DNA of 49,280 bases from Lachnospiraceae bacterium (GCA_029338675.1 JAQYAV010000148.1:1-49280); one strand, 5' to 3'. Numbered from the stretch's first letter, positions 18,877-27,252 are shown. The notes: a model not told the origin generated them from the letters alone. Program-made: numbers and translations.

Positions 18877-19134
18877 CTATTTTTCGTATACTATAGTATA
18901 TACAATCTTAGTTCCGTCGAAAGTACTATGCTCTGATTCATCATACTGATTAGCATATGAGTATGTATTTACCATAATATCAATTACATTATGAGATTCA
19001 CAAAACTCATTAATAGCATTTTCTGCCGCAGCTGGATCAAAACGATCTCCACCACTTGTAATCTCACCATTGAATCCTGATGATTTTGTTAACGCTCTAC
19101 CGCCCGCAAATTTAAAAATCTTAACTGCCTTCAT
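18877..19134 (-). CDS. Small conserved-looking protein of unknown function (85 aa)
   Basis: I do not recognise this protein. It is soluble, starts with the basic MKAVKIFKFAGGRALTK, and contains GGDRFDPAAAENAINEFCESHNVIDIMVNTYSY and a strand-rich C-terminus, suggesting a compact alpha/beta fold. Good evidence that it is expressed: GGGAGG stands before the ATG, a promoter with a 17-base spacer lies ~170 bases upstream, and a strong terminator follows. Its leader is unusually long and structured (see the leader entry), which suggests RNA-level control. Confidence 0.75.
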   Translation of the reverse strand: MKAVKIFKFAGGRALTKSSGFNGEITSGGDRFDPAAAENAINEFCESHNVIDIMVNTYSYANQYDESEHSTFDGTKIVYTIVYEK

Positions 19135-19303
19135 AATATATACCTCCCATGTATGTATTGTTACCTTTAGTCATAGCAAATCTATTCCAAACCATAAGAT
19201 TATGAAATAAACTTTTCATTGTATGACATACGGCAACCCACCGATTAGATTAATATTGCAGAAACATTTCGCATTATTAACCTTCACTTTTTATCGTATA
19301 GAT
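19135..19303 (-). promoter_or_regulatory. Structured 5' leader of the 85-residue ORF
   Basis: The predicted 169-base leader contains a long hairpin (19248-19282; on RNA GGTTAATA and TGC pair with GCA and TATTAATC with one A-A mismatch, topped by a further GAAA/TTTC), then a short GC hairpin CGGT-GGGTT-GCCG (19231-19243) and a GTATG/CATAC inverted repeat. It does not match the riboswitch classes whose motifs I could test by eye (T-box, GEMM, fluoride, THF). Role unknown. Confidence 0.4.
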
Positions 19304-19309
19304 GTATTT

Positions 19310-19338
19310 ATTATACACTATATCTTTGACAAATTAAA
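19310..19338 (-). promoter_or_regulatory. Predicted promoter of the 85-residue ORF
   Basis: TTTAAT (19333-19338), 17-base spacer, TATAAT (19310-19315) on the minus strand. Start of transcription expected near 19303. Confidence 0.5.
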
Positions 19339-19460
19339 CAAAATTTCTATAAATATTACTATTTTTTTGACTTTTATGCTAAACATCAACTGATTTCTAA
19401 TAATATCTTATATTATCTACTCAATAATCTCTTATAATACGCTAATTTTTCGATTTTTTT

Positions 19461-20087
19461 CTACTCAATAACCTCTAATAAATCGCTAAATTTTTCAATT
19501 CTTGCATCACATCTATCCACGTGTCCAAACCCATACGCCGCATGAATAAATTTAGCTCCCGCATAGTATGTGCTATCACAATCTCCCTGAATATCACCAA
19601 CATAAACAGGAGCTTTTAGATTATTTCTTTCAATCATCAATTTAATGTTATCCCCTTTAGGAAGTTCATTATCTCCCCAACATAATATATCTGTAAAATA
19701 ATCCTCGAAACCATAATATTGTAAAAATGCTTCTATATAACCGCTTTGACAGTTACTAACAATACAAAGCTTATGATTTTTTGCTAATTTCTTCAAGGTT
19801 TCTTCCAATTCTGGGTATAGCACGCCCCCATGAAAGCTCAAATACTCATTCTCATATTCACCGCATTCCATCATTATTTCCATTTGACGTTTCGGTGAAA
19901 CCTCAGTAAAAAATCTAGCAGCAATTGAATCCATTGTCTGTCCCATTACACTTTTTATGTCAGCTTCTGTAAATCTTGCTTTCACCTCTCCAAGCTTATC
20001 CAAAACTGCATTCCAAGATGCTGCAACATTAGCTGCACTATCCCACAAGGTTCCATCCATATCAAAAATTATTCCGTCTACTTTCAT
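19461..20087 (-). CDS. HAD-superfamily phosphatase (phosphoglycolate phosphatase-like)
   Basis: A 208-residue HAD hydrolase. Motif I is IIFDMDGTLWD with the nucleophilic Asp and the acid/base Asp two residues on; motif II is CIVSNCQ; motif III/IV are the Lys in LPKGDNIKLM and YVGDIQGDCDS. A helical cap lies between motifs I and II (subclass I), as in phosphoglycolate and beta-phosphoglucomutase-type enzymes. Start 20087 has AAGGAG 8 bases upstream; the longer frame does not. It stands alone between long spacers. The true substrate cannot be read from sequence. Confidence 0.87.
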   Translation of the reverse strand: MKVDGIIFDMDGTLWDSAANVAASWNAVLDKLGEVKARFTEADIKSVMGQTMDSIAARFFTEVSPKRQMEIMMECGEYENEYLSFHGGVLYPELEETLKKLAKNHKLCIVSNCQSGYIEAFLQYYGFEDYFTDILCWGDNELPKGDNIKLMIERNNLKAPVYVGDIQGDCDSTYYAGAKFIHAAYGFGHVDRCDARIEKFSDLLEVIE

Positions 20088-20385
20088 ATATCTGCTCCTT
20101 ATCCAACACTTTTTCATATATCTGTGTAGTCAATTTATATCCCTTGATTTATTTATAGCATAGTTTATTTAGCCTAATCTATTACATTATTATTTTAATT
20201 CTTCAATATATTTATTCTAGTAAAGCAAATAAAATATTCCTTTCTATAGTATAGTACCAAATAATGCAAACTACACACAATATTAAAGCTTCGTTGCTTC
20301 TTGCTTCAACCACTACTGTTCTGTCTGACTATAAAAGTAAAAGCGCCCTACAGCGCTTAAACTATTTAATGTAAATATGTACGAA
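20088..20385. other. Spacer between HAD phosphatase and GlsB-like gene
   Basis: No gene supported. It holds a terminator for the downstream-ending 79-residue gene (20338-20357: AAGCGC, six-base loop, GCGCTT, then T-rich on the minus strand). A slightly GC-richer patch at 20285-20330 has no frame or fold I recognise. Confidence 0.5.
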
Positions 20386-20625
20386 TTATTTTTTGATTAC
20401 TCTAACCATATAAATTACCAGGCATGCACCTACAACTGAAACTACAAGTCCACCAATTCTATTAGATGCCGAAAATCCAATTAATCTGAAAATTACACCA
20501 CCTACGCTACCGCCTACTATTCCAAGTATTACATTATACAGACGACTTCCCTTGCTGCCCATCAATTCGCCTGCTATACAACCTGCTATACCTGCAATAA
20601 TTATGTCAATAATTAATGATATCAT
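20386..20625 (-). CDS. GlsB/YeaQ/YmgE-family small membrane protein
   Basis: A 79-residue protein of three hydrophobic segments rich in Gly: IIAGIAGCIAGELMG, YNVILGIVGGSVGGVIFRLI and IGGLVVSVVGACLVIYMV. This is the pattern of the GlsB/YeaQ/YmgE (transglycosylase-associated) family, small inner-membrane proteins linked to envelope and general stress. Length matches the family. A GGAGG site lies directly before the ATG and a GC hairpin terminator follows the stop. Exact role is unknown. Confidence 0.88.
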   Translation of the reverse strand: MISLIIDIIIAGIAGCIAGELMGSKGSRLYNVILGIVGGSVGGVIFRLIGFSASNRIGGLVVSVVGACLVIYMVRVIKK

Positions 20626-20932
20626 ACTTCTACCTCCATTAAATATATAAGCTTACACATTTTACTGCCATAAAATAATAATGCCTATTTTTTTCTTTTG
20701 TTGTAACTTCTCGAATTATAAACCTTTTGGAATGTTTTGTCTACTTTACTTAGGAACAATAATCTTATCTAATATTCCATTAAGGTACGCAATTGTAATT
20801 CCATAATTCGTCATAGGGATTTTCTTTTCCCCTTATCCTCTTTTACAGGCAAAACCACCTTTATTTCATTTAATTTTTCAGTGAACTAGGTATATATTAT
20901 CATATATTTATTATAAAATTAATAATATAGTC
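20626..20932. other. Spacer downstream of carB with a possible gene remnant
   Basis: No intact gene. On the minus strand a 28-codon open stretch ending at 20746 reads GEKKIPMTNYGITIAYLNGI and eight more residues. Its protein-like composition and the lack of a convincing ribosome site suggest the tail of a decayed gene; I cannot name the family. Confidence 0.25.
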
Positions 20933-20966
20933 AAAAAAAGTCCCTCTGCATCAGCAAAAGAACTTT
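20933..20966 (-). terminator. Terminator of the stand-alone carB
   Basis: On the minus strand AAAGTTCTTTTGC, loop TGAT, GCAGAGGGACTTT then seven T in all: a 13-bp stem with a few G-T pairs. It lies ~100 bases after the carB stop. Confidence 0.8.
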
Positions 20967-20973
20967 TTCTTTG

Positions 20974-21035
20974 TTTATATTGCTTGTAATTTTAATTACA
21001 AATTTTATTTATATTGCTTGTAATTTTAATTACAA
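20974..21035. repeat. Two exact 28-bp direct repeats, each with a palindrome, after carB
   Basis: Copies at 20974-21001 and 21008-21035, beginning TTTATATTGCTTGTAATTTT, are identical and 34 bases apart. Each contains the inverted repeat TTGTAATT-TT-AATTACAA. They lie between the carB stop (21066) and its terminator, so they would form two small hairpins in the 3' end of the mRNA. Function unknown. Confidence 0.65.
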
Positions 21036-21065
21036 TATTTATTTTAATTTGTTTGTATCACAGTA

Positions 21066-24000
21066 CTAGATTGAGTGAATCTCCTGAAGCGACTTAACTC
21101 CGATTTCACCCTCTTTAATTACTGTGTATATACCATCTGCAGTTGCCTTTGCAGCAGCCATAGTTGTGAAGTAAGGAACCTTAGCCTTAATAGCTGTCTT
21201 ACGAACATAACTATCATCAAAAAGCTTCTCTTCCTTAGTTGCTGGAGTATTAATGATAAGCTGAACCTTACCATTCATTACAGCATCAACAATGTTTGGT
21301 CTACCTTCCTGCATCTTGTTAATTCTCTCAGCCTTAACGCCATTAGCAACAAGAAGCTCATAAGTTGTTCCAGTAGCGAGGATACCAAATCCACACTCCT
21401 CAAACTTCTTAGCAACATCAACCACCTCTGGTTTATCTTTGCTGCTTACACTTATAAGAACTGTACCTTCCTTAGGAAGTCTTGTCTGAGTAGCTTCCTG
21501 AGCCTTGAAGAATGCTTCACCAACATTCTCTGAAAGTCCAAGTACCTCTCCTGTTGAACGCATTTCTGGTCCAAGTACAGGGTCAACCTCCTGGAACATG
21601 TTGAATGGGAATACAGCTTCCTTAACACCATAGTAATTAGTCTTAACTTCCTTAAGATCTGAGATTGGTGATGGCTTACCAGTAAGCTCTCTTGTCATAA
21701 TCTCAGTTGCAAGCTTAACCATCTGAACGTTACATACCTTTGATACAAGAGGTACTGTTCTAGAAGCTCTTGGGTTAGCCTCTAATACATAAACCTTTCC
21801 ATCCTCAATAGCGTACTGCATATTCATTAATCCACATACGCCCATCTCTTCTGCAATTTTACGAGTGTACTCTTTTATTGTAGCAACAAGATCTTCTGGA
21901 ATATTCTTTGAAGGAAGAATACAAGCAGAGTCTCCTGAATGAACACCTGCAAGCTCAATATGCTCCATAACAGCCGGAACAAATGCATGCTTGCCATCAG
22001 CGATTGCATCAGCCTCACACTCTGTAGCGTGACGAAGGAATCTATCAATAAGAATTGGTCTATCTGGAGTTACACCAACTGCTGCAGCCATATACTGCTT
22101 AAGTGATTCTGGCTCATTAACAACTTCCATACCACGTCCACCAAGAACGTATGAAGGACGAACCATAACTGGGTAACCAATTCTCTCAGCTATCTCTAAT
22201 GCTTCCTCAACATTAACAGCCATTCCTGCCTCTGGCATAGGAATCTCAAGCTTCTCCATCATAGCACGGAATAAATCTCTATCCTCAGCCATATCAATAA
22301 CCTCTGGAGAAGTACCTAAAATGTTTACTCCATTAGCCTTAAGGTCTGCTGCAAGGTTAAGTGGAGTCTGTCCACCAAACTGTGCGATAACACCAACTGG
22401 TTTCTCCTTGTGATAAATACTAAGAACATCTTCAAGTGTAAGTGGCTCAAAGTATAATTTATCTGAAGTATCATAGTCTGTTGATACTGTCTCTGGATTA
22501 CAGTTAACAATAATTGTCTCAAATCCAAGCTCTTTAAGTGCAAATGCTGCATGTACACAACAGTAATCAAATTCGATACCCTGTCCAATTCTGTTTGGAC
22601 CACCACCAAGAATCATAATCTTCTTCTTGTCAGAAACCTTTGTATTGTCTGGTGCACAGTAAGTTGAGTAGTAATATTCTCTATCCTGAGTACCAAATAC
22701 ATGTACTGGCTCCCAAGCTTCAACTATACCATAACCTGTTCTTGCATTTCTAATATCAGCCTCTGATACCTCAAGAAGTTTAGCAAGATATCTATCTGAG
22801 AAACCATCCTTCTTAGCAGTTTCAAGAACCTCCTTAGAAGGTACTGAACCCTTCATAGCAAGAAGTGCTTCCTCTTCCTCAACTAATTCCTTCATCTGCT
22901 GGATGAAATAGTGCTTAATCTTAGTTAAGTTAAATAATTCATCAACTGTAGCACCCTTTCTAAGTGCTTCATACATAATGAACTGTCTCTCACTTGTTGG
23001 ATAAATGAGCATCTTAAGAAGCTCATCCTTAGTCTTCTCATTGAAGTCCTTAGCAAATCCAAGACCATATCTACCAATTTCAAGACTTCTGATTGCCTTT
23101 TGGAAAGCCTCTTTATAGTTCTTACCAATACTCATTACTTCACCTACAGCACGCATCTGAGTACCAAGCTTATCCTCTGAATCCTTAAATTTCTCGAATG
23201 CCCATCTAGCAAACTTAATAACAACATAATCTCCACCTGGTACATACTTATCAAGTGTTCCACACTCACCACATGGAATCTCATCTAATGTAAGACCAGC
23301 TGCAAGCATTGCTGAAACTAACGCAATTGGGAAACCAGTTGCCTTAGAAGCAAGTGCTGAAGAACGTGAAGTTCTTGGATTAATTTCAATAACAATAATT
23401 CTATCTGAAACAGGGTCATGAGCGAACTGCACGTTAGTACCACCAATAACCTCTACTTCGTTAACAATCTTATATGCCTGCTCCTGAAGACGCTTCTGGC
23501 ACTCCTCAGAAATAGTAAGCATAGGTGCTGAACAGAATGAATCACCTGTATGAACTCCAAGCGGATCAATGTTTTCGATGAAGCATACTGTAATCATGTT
23601 GCCCTTAGCATCACGAACAACCTCAAGCTCAAGCTCTTCCCATCCAAGGATTGACTCCTCAACAAGAACCTGTCCTACTAAAGAAGCCTGAAGACCTCTT
23701 GCACATACAGTCTTAAGTTCTTCTACATTATATACAAGTCCGCCGCCAGCGCCACCCATAGTGTATGCTGGACGAAGAACAACTGGATAACCAAGCTTAT
23801 CAGCGATTGCAAGTGCTTCCTCTACAGAGTAAGCAACTTCACTTCTTGCCATCTCGATTCCAAGCTTATCCATAGTCTTCTTAAACTCAATTCTATCTTC
23901 ACCACGCTCGATAGCATCAACCTGAACACCAATAACCTTAACATTATACTTATCTAAGATACCTTCTGAAGCAAGCTCTGAACAAAGGTTAAGACCTGAC

Positions 24001-24278
24001 TGTCCGCCAAGGTTAGGAAGGATAGCATCTGGACGCTCCTTAGAAATAATCTGCTCTAATCTCTTAACATTAAGCGGCTCGATGTATGTTACATCAGCTA
24101 TACCAGGGTCTGTCATAATTGTAGCAGGATTTGAATTAACCAATACTATCTGATAACCAAGCTGTCTTAAAGCTTTACATGCCTGAGTTCCTGAATAATC
24201 AAACTCACATGCCTGTCCAATAATGATTGGACCTGAACCGATAATCAATACTTTCTTGATATCTTCTCTCTTACTCAT
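21066..24278 (-). CDS. carB: Carbamoyl-phosphate synthase large subunit, stand-alone copy
   Basis: A 1070-residue CarB with both duplicated ATP-grasp halves: GSGPIIIGQACEFDYSGTQAC and ILGGGPNRIGQGIEFDYCC begin the two halves, TMGGAGGG and VLGGRGME are glycine-rich ATP loops, [22 protein letters not shown] and EANPRASRTVPLVSKV are metal-binding ends, and a C-terminal MGS-like allosteric domain (TVLISVSSKDKPEV) follows. The sequence features GQACEFDYSG and the ELELEVVRDA region resemble the enterobacterial type more than Bacillus PyrAB. Start 24278 has AAGAGG before it. No carA lies beside it, so it must use a glutaminase subunit encoded elsewhere (perhaps the one at 45-46 kb). It is preceded by an unusual attenuator-like leader. 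Confidence 0.95.
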   Translation of the reverse strand: MSKREDIKKVLIIGSGPIIIGQACEFDYSGTQACKALRQLGYQIVLVNSNPATIMTDPGIADVTYIEPLNVKRLEQIISKERPDAILPNLGGQSGLNLCSELASEGILDKYNVKVIGVQVDAIERGEDRIEFKKTMDKLGIEMARSEVAYSVEEALAIADKLGYPVVLRPAYTMGGAGGGLVYNVEELKTVCARGLQASLVGQVLVEESILGWEELELEVVRDAKGNMITVCFIENIDPLGVHTGDSFCSAPMLTISEECQKRLQEQAYKIVNEVEVIGGTNVQFAHDPVSDRIIVIEINPRTSRSSALASKATGFPIALVSAMLAAGLTLDEIPCGECGTLDKYVPGGDYVVIKFARWAFEKFKDSEDKLGTQMRAVGEVMSIGKNYKEAFQKAIRSLEIGRYGLGFAKDFNEKTKDELLKMLIYPTSERQFIMYEALRKGATVDELFNLTKIKHYFIQQMKELVEEEEALLAMKGSVPSKEVLETAKKDGFSDRYLAKLLEVSEADIRNARTGYGIVEAWEPVHVFGTQDREYYYSTYCAPDNTKVSDKKKIMILGGGPNRIGQGIEFDYCCVHAAFALKELGFETIIVNCNPETVSTDYDTSDKLYFEPLTLEDVLSIYHKEKPVGVIAQFGGQTPLNLAADLKANGVNILGTSPEVIDMAEDRDLFRAMMEKLEIPMPEAGMAVNVEEALEIAERIGYPVMVRPSYVLGGRGMEVVNEPESLKQYMAAAVGVTPDRPILIDRFLRHATECEADAIADGKHAFVPAVMEHIELAGVHSGDSACILPSKNIPEDLVATIKEYTRKIAEEMGVCGLMNMQYAIEDGKVYVLEANPRASRTVPLVSKVCNVQMVKLATEIMTRELTGKPSPISDLKEVKTNYYGVKEAVFPFNMFQEVDPVLGPEMRSTGEVLGLSENVGEAFFKAQEATQTRLPKEGTVLISVSSKDKPEVVDVAKKFEECGFGILATGTTYELLVANGVKAERINKMQEGRPNIVDAVMNGKVQLIINTPATKEEKLFDDSYVRKTAIKAKVPYFTTMAAAKATADGIYTVIKEGEIGVKSLQEIHSI

Positions 24279-24330
24279 AATAACCTCTTTCTGTTGGATA
24301 AACCAACTCATTTTCTATTGCTATTATTGC

Positions 24331-24362
24331 AAAAAAAAAGCCAGCAAATGAATACTACTGAC
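24331..24362 (-). terminator. Attenuator terminator between leader peptide and carB
   Basis: On the minus strand GTCAGTAG, loop TATTCAT, TTGCTGGC followed by nine T. The stop codon of the leader peptide (TAG) and its last sense codon (CAG) lie within the 5' arm, so a ribosome finishing the peptide would block this hairpin. It is 53 bases upstream of the carB start. Confidence 0.7.
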
Positions 24363-24501
24363 AAAATAAAACAATAATTAAAATATTAATTGAAATCATT
24401 TTAGAAATATATGAAGAAAAATGAAAAGCACTAACTAAGGGACCTTTTGCTCCCAAAACTTCAGTAGATGATGTAGTTGATTTCTTCCACTGTGTTTTCA
24501 T
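24355..24501 (-). CDS. Putative 48-residue leader peptide of carB
   Basis: ATG at 24501 follows an excellent ribosome site (GGAGGAGC, 5-9 bases). The peptide starts MKTQWKKSTTSSTEVLGAKG, then becomes hydrophobic (SKMISINILIIVLFCQ) and stops at TAG inside the 5' arm of the terminator before carB. Codons in the second half are T-rich, giving U-rich RNA just before the terminator. This mirrors the 44-residue PyrL leader peptide of enterobacterial pyrBI, where UTP-dependent pausing couples translation to antitermination. Homology to PyrL is not claimed; the similarity is in geometry. A small membrane protein of independent function is the alternative. Confidence 0.6.
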   Translation of the reverse strand: MKTQWKKSTTSSTEVLGAKGPLVSAFHFSSYISKMISINILIIVLFCQ

Positions 24502-24512
24502 AATGCTCCTCC

Positions 24513-24565
24513 AAAAAAATGAACACCAACGCAGTTAAAATTCGCCTTTGACGAAACGTTGATGC
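24513..24565 (-). terminator. First hairpin with T-tract in the carB leader
   Basis: On the minus strand GCATCAACG (24557-24565) pairs with CGTTGGTGT (24523-24531) around a 25-base loop that holds an inner TTCG/CGAA pair; TCA and seven T follow, directly before the leader-peptide ribosome site. It could be an upstream terminator or a structure that masks or exposes the ribosome site. A separate ATGTTAG/CTAACAT hairpin precedes it (24569-24594). Confidence 0.45.
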
Positions 24566-24636
24566 AACATGTTAGTACAGTAAAAATCTAACATATTCAT
24601 GCTTCATATACGTGACTTCAAATAACCACTTGCTAC

Positions 24637-24665
24637 ATTATATATGAATTTTGAATTTTCGTAAA
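24637..24665 (-). promoter_or_regulatory. Predicted promoter of the carB leader
   Basis: TTTACG, 17 bases, TATAAT (-10 at 24637-24642) on the minus strand. Transcription would start near 24630, giving a ~130-base leader before the peptide start. Confidence 0.5.
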
Positions 24666-25101
24666 TAGTCAAATTCGCATTTTATTACATATTGTTAATA
24701 TTTCACAAGAATATATACAAATAATGCGATTCACCTATTAATGCTTACAAAAAGGCAAAAAAAATTCGACGAGCAAAGAGCGACTTGACTGTCGCTCTTG
24801 CATAAGCTAAGACCCTCCCCAGAATATACACCGCATACCCATAAAAAATCTCAACCCGCCAAATTCTTATTACATTATATTATTTCCCCAAAACAATTTC
24901 AAAGGTAAATTAACATTTAATGCATTATAAACAATATGTTGTATTTAACAAGTCATTTATATGCTATTTTGTAGACTCTTTGCATAAAAGTAAATTAATT
25001 AATGTTATTTATTTTTTTCTTGCTATGTATGAGACATAATTAGGGAACAATATGTTTCACAGTTTTTTCATAATTATTTACTCCATATTGCGTAATATTT
25101 A
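24666..25101. other. Divergent spacer with a GC-rich hairpin
   Basis: No gene supported in this 436-base region between the divergent carB leader and the lipoprotein gene. Its one clear feature is a GC-rich inverted repeat at 24773-24801 (GCAAAGAGCGAC, loop TTGACT, GTCGCTCTTGC), standing out in AT-rich DNA. On the minus strand eight T follow it after a gap of ~10 bases. It could be the end of a small RNA or an old mobile-element remnant; I cannot identify it. Confidence 0.4.
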
Positions 25102-25130
25102 TTGAATAAATCCGTTTATTGTATTAATAT
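25102..25130 (+). promoter_or_regulatory. Predicted promoter of the YD-repeat-like lipoprotein gene
   Basis: TTGAAT (25102-25107), 17 bases, TAATAT (25125-25130) on the plus strand; transcription start near 25137. This places the upstream in-frame ATG at 25102 inside the promoter and supports the start at 25171. Confidence 0.6.
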
Positions 25131-25170
25131 GTACAAGTGTTATTTTGAAAAAACTACTATGGAGGTCCAA

Positions 25171-26106
25171 ATGAAAAAGAAATTAATTATTTTATCCACT
25201 CTGGCAATTTCCACACTTGCATTATGCAACTGTGGAAAAACAGAAAATAAAGACAAAACAAGTGAAACTACTGTTGCAACAACAGTTGATGCAACAGAGC
25301 AGGCAAAGGAAACAACCAAAGCCACTACAGAAGCTAAGGCTTCTTCGGCAGATGCAGCTTCTGTACAAGTTGAAGGTATTCCTTCAATAGTTGATGCAAC
25401 TTGTTCTGATGCAGCAGTTTCTATGGAACTATATTATAATGATGGAACAAAGATAGCTGGCCGAACTGATTACTCTTATGATAAGAATCATAACAAGAAA
25501 GAAGTAATCGCATTTTGTCGTGATGGTGTTACTCCCTTCCGTCACGTTGTTTACACTTACGATGACAAAAACAACTGTATAAGTGAAATCGCTTTCAAGG
25601 AAGCCGACAAAGACAACAAGGATGCCTACGAATACGAAAAGACAAAAGAGTACAACGATGCTGGTCTTCTTATTAAAGAAACAAACAATACAAGTGGTAC
25701 TGTCACATTTAATGTTTATGAATACAATAGCGACAACAAGGTTTCTAAGGTTACCACATCAGATACTGTTACACCTTGTATAAGCTACGTGGTTTATACA
25801 TATAATTCAGATGGAAATCTTGAATCAGAAACTACATATGATGACAAAGATGTTGTAAGTCTTAAGAATGAATACATCTACCAGGATGGTCTTTTAACAA
25901 AGGTTAACATTTGCAGTGAAGACAAAATGTATGGTTATAGAGCATATGAATATAACGACAAAAAGCAAAAGATTAAAGAATCAGTTTACTTTAACGATCA
26001 GCTTGACCACTATGAAGAATTTGAATATGATAGCTTCGGAAATGTAACTAAACAAAACACTGTATATAAAGCAGATGATTTCTCAACTACACTATACTCA
26101 TATTAA
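25171..26106 (+). CDS. Secreted or lipid-anchored protein with YD-like repeats
   Basis: The only accepted gene on the plus strand, 311 residues. Signal sequence KKKLIILSTLAISTLALCNCGK is followed by a Thr/Ala-rich linker (residues ~25-65). The remainder carries about seven irregular repeats of ~25 residues with a Y-x-Y-[DN]-x-x-x-[NK] core (YTYDDKNN, YEYNSDNK, YTYNSDGN, YEYNDKKQ, YDSFGN), resembling YD/RHS-type strand repeats that build extended beta structures. The lipobox is atypical: Asn precedes the likely lipidated Cys (LCNC). Start 25171 has GGAGG upstream. It faces ddh tail to tail, sharing a terminator. Role probably in surface binding; unknown in detail. Confidence 0.8.
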   Translation: MKKKLIILSTLAISTLALCNCGKTENKDKTSETTVATTVDATEQAKETTKATTEAKASSADAASVQVEGIPSIVDATCSDAAVSMELYYNDGTKIAGRTDYSYDKNHNKKEVIAFCRDGVTPFRHVVYTYDDKNNCISEIAFKEADKDNKDAYEYEKTKEYNDAGLLIKETNNTSGTVTFNVYEYNSDNKVSKVTTSDTVTPCISYVVYTYNSDGNLESETTYDDKDVVSLKNEYIYQDGLLTKVNICSEDKMYGYRAYEYNDKKQKIKESVYFNDQLDHYEEFEYDSFGNVTKQNTVYKADDFSTTLYSY

Positions 26107-26113
26107 TAAACCA

Positions 26114-26206
26114 CAGAAAAAGAGCATGTTCATGATGTAAGCCATACTATTGTTAATTAATCTAGTTAGCAATATTTAGCATTACACTATTTACATGCTC
26201 TTTTCT
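26114..26206. terminator. Shared long-loop terminator between convergent genes
   Basis: AAAAGAGCATGT near 26119 pairs with ACATGCTCTTTT near 26193 across ~62 bases, and the loop itself can fold (ATTG/CAAT and TGTAA/TTACA). T or A tracts flank both ends, so it can end transcription of both the lipoprotein gene and ddh. Confidence 0.6.
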
Positions 26207-26271
26207 TGTTTATATATAAATAATTTTCTTACAGTGTACTACCCATTATCTAAAACCAATTGGTTTCCTAC

Positions 26272-27252
26272 TTAAAGTAAGTGTGCTCTTAATTCCTCAC
26301 CTGATACTGGGCTTAAGTATGCTGGTGCAACATCAAATACTGTCTTACATCCAGTCATTCCCTCACCATGCATACGATTGATTGCTCTTGCAAATGCAAC
26401 GATTACAGATGCTGTAAATTCTGGATTAGAGTCAAGCTTAAGATTATACTCGATTATATGCTTGTTCTCCTTATTAAGTCCAGTAACACCAGTTCTAAAT
26501 ACAAATCCACCATGTGGAATTCCTGAATGATCTCTCTGTAATTCTTCTTCAGTAATGAAGTGAACAATTGTATCATAATCTGCAAAATAGTTAGGCATAT
26601 TCTTAATTGTCTCTTCAATCTTAGCTAAATCAGCGCCTTCTTCTGGAACAACAAAGCACTCACGAAGATGCTTCTGTCTTGTTGTTAAATCAGGATTACT
26701 TCCACTTCTTACTGCTTCAAGTGCTGAATCGATTGGAATAGTATACTGTTTACCATTCTTTACCCCTTCAACTCTTCTAATTGCATCTGAATGGCCCTGA
26801 CTTACGCCTTTGCCCCAGAATGTATAATCATTTCCCTCTGGAAGAATTGCATTTGAATAAAGTCTCATAAGGGAGAACATTCCTGGATCCCATCCACAAG
26901 AAATAAGTGCAATGTTTCCATTCTCCTTTGCTACCTTATCTACGTTAGCAAAATGCTCTGGAATTCTTGCATGTGTATCAAAACTATCAATTACATTAAA
27001 GTACTTAACGTACTCTGGTGTCTGCTCTGGTAAATCAGTTGCACTTCCACCACAAAGTACTAATACATCAATGTCATCTTTATGATCTACAATCTCGCTT
27101 ACATTATATACGCCAACCCCTGGTGTATTAAGCTTAACTGATGAAGGATCTCTTCTTGTAAAAACAGAAGTAAGCTCCATATCATCGTTTTGTCTAATGG
27201 CAGCTTCAATACCGCGGCCAAGATTACCATAACCCAATATTCCTATCTTCAT
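26272..27252 (-). CDS. ddh: meso-Diaminopimelate D-dehydrogenase
   Basis: A 326-residue NADP-dependent enzyme that makes meso-diaminopimelate from tetrahydrodipicolinate and ammonium in one step, feeding lysine and peptidoglycan. N-terminal nucleotide motif is ILGYGNLGRGIEAAI; other family stretches are LCGGSATDLPEQTPEY, IDSFDTHARIPEHF, SCGWDPGMFSLMRLY and WGKGVSQGHSDAIRRVEGV. Length matches Ddh exactly when started at 27252, where AGGAGG lies upstream. The gene stands alone. The window also has dapL, a second route from the same intermediate. Confidence 0.95.
   Translation of the reverse strand: MKIGILGYGNLGRGIEAAIRQNDDMELTSVFTRRDPSSVKLNTPGVGVYNVSEIVDHKDDIDVLVLCGGSATDLPEQTPEYVKYFNVIDSFDTHARIPEHFANVDKVAKENGNIALISCGWDPGMFSLMRLYSNAILPEGNDYTFWGKGVSQGHSDAIRRVEGVKNGKQYTIPIDSALEAVRSGSNPDLTTRQKHLRECFVVPEEGADLAKIEETIKNMPNYFADYDTIVHFITEEELQRDHSGIPHGGFVFRTGVTGLNKENKHIIEYNLKLDSNPEFTASVIVAFARAINRMHGEGMTGCKTVFDVAPAYLSPVSGEELRAHLL

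Noticed and set aside
19228-19246. GGTGGGTTGCCG as a T-box or other known riboswitch core
   Set aside because: The T-box TGGNACCGCG is not matched, there is no specifier-loop layout and no terminator before the gene.
24541-24555. AAAGGC in the carB leader as a fifth ANTAR hexaloop
   Set aside because: The flanks (CGTC and GAAT) pair over only two bases with AAAGGC as loop, and the bases lie in the loop of the first leader hairpin rather than in a terminator arm.
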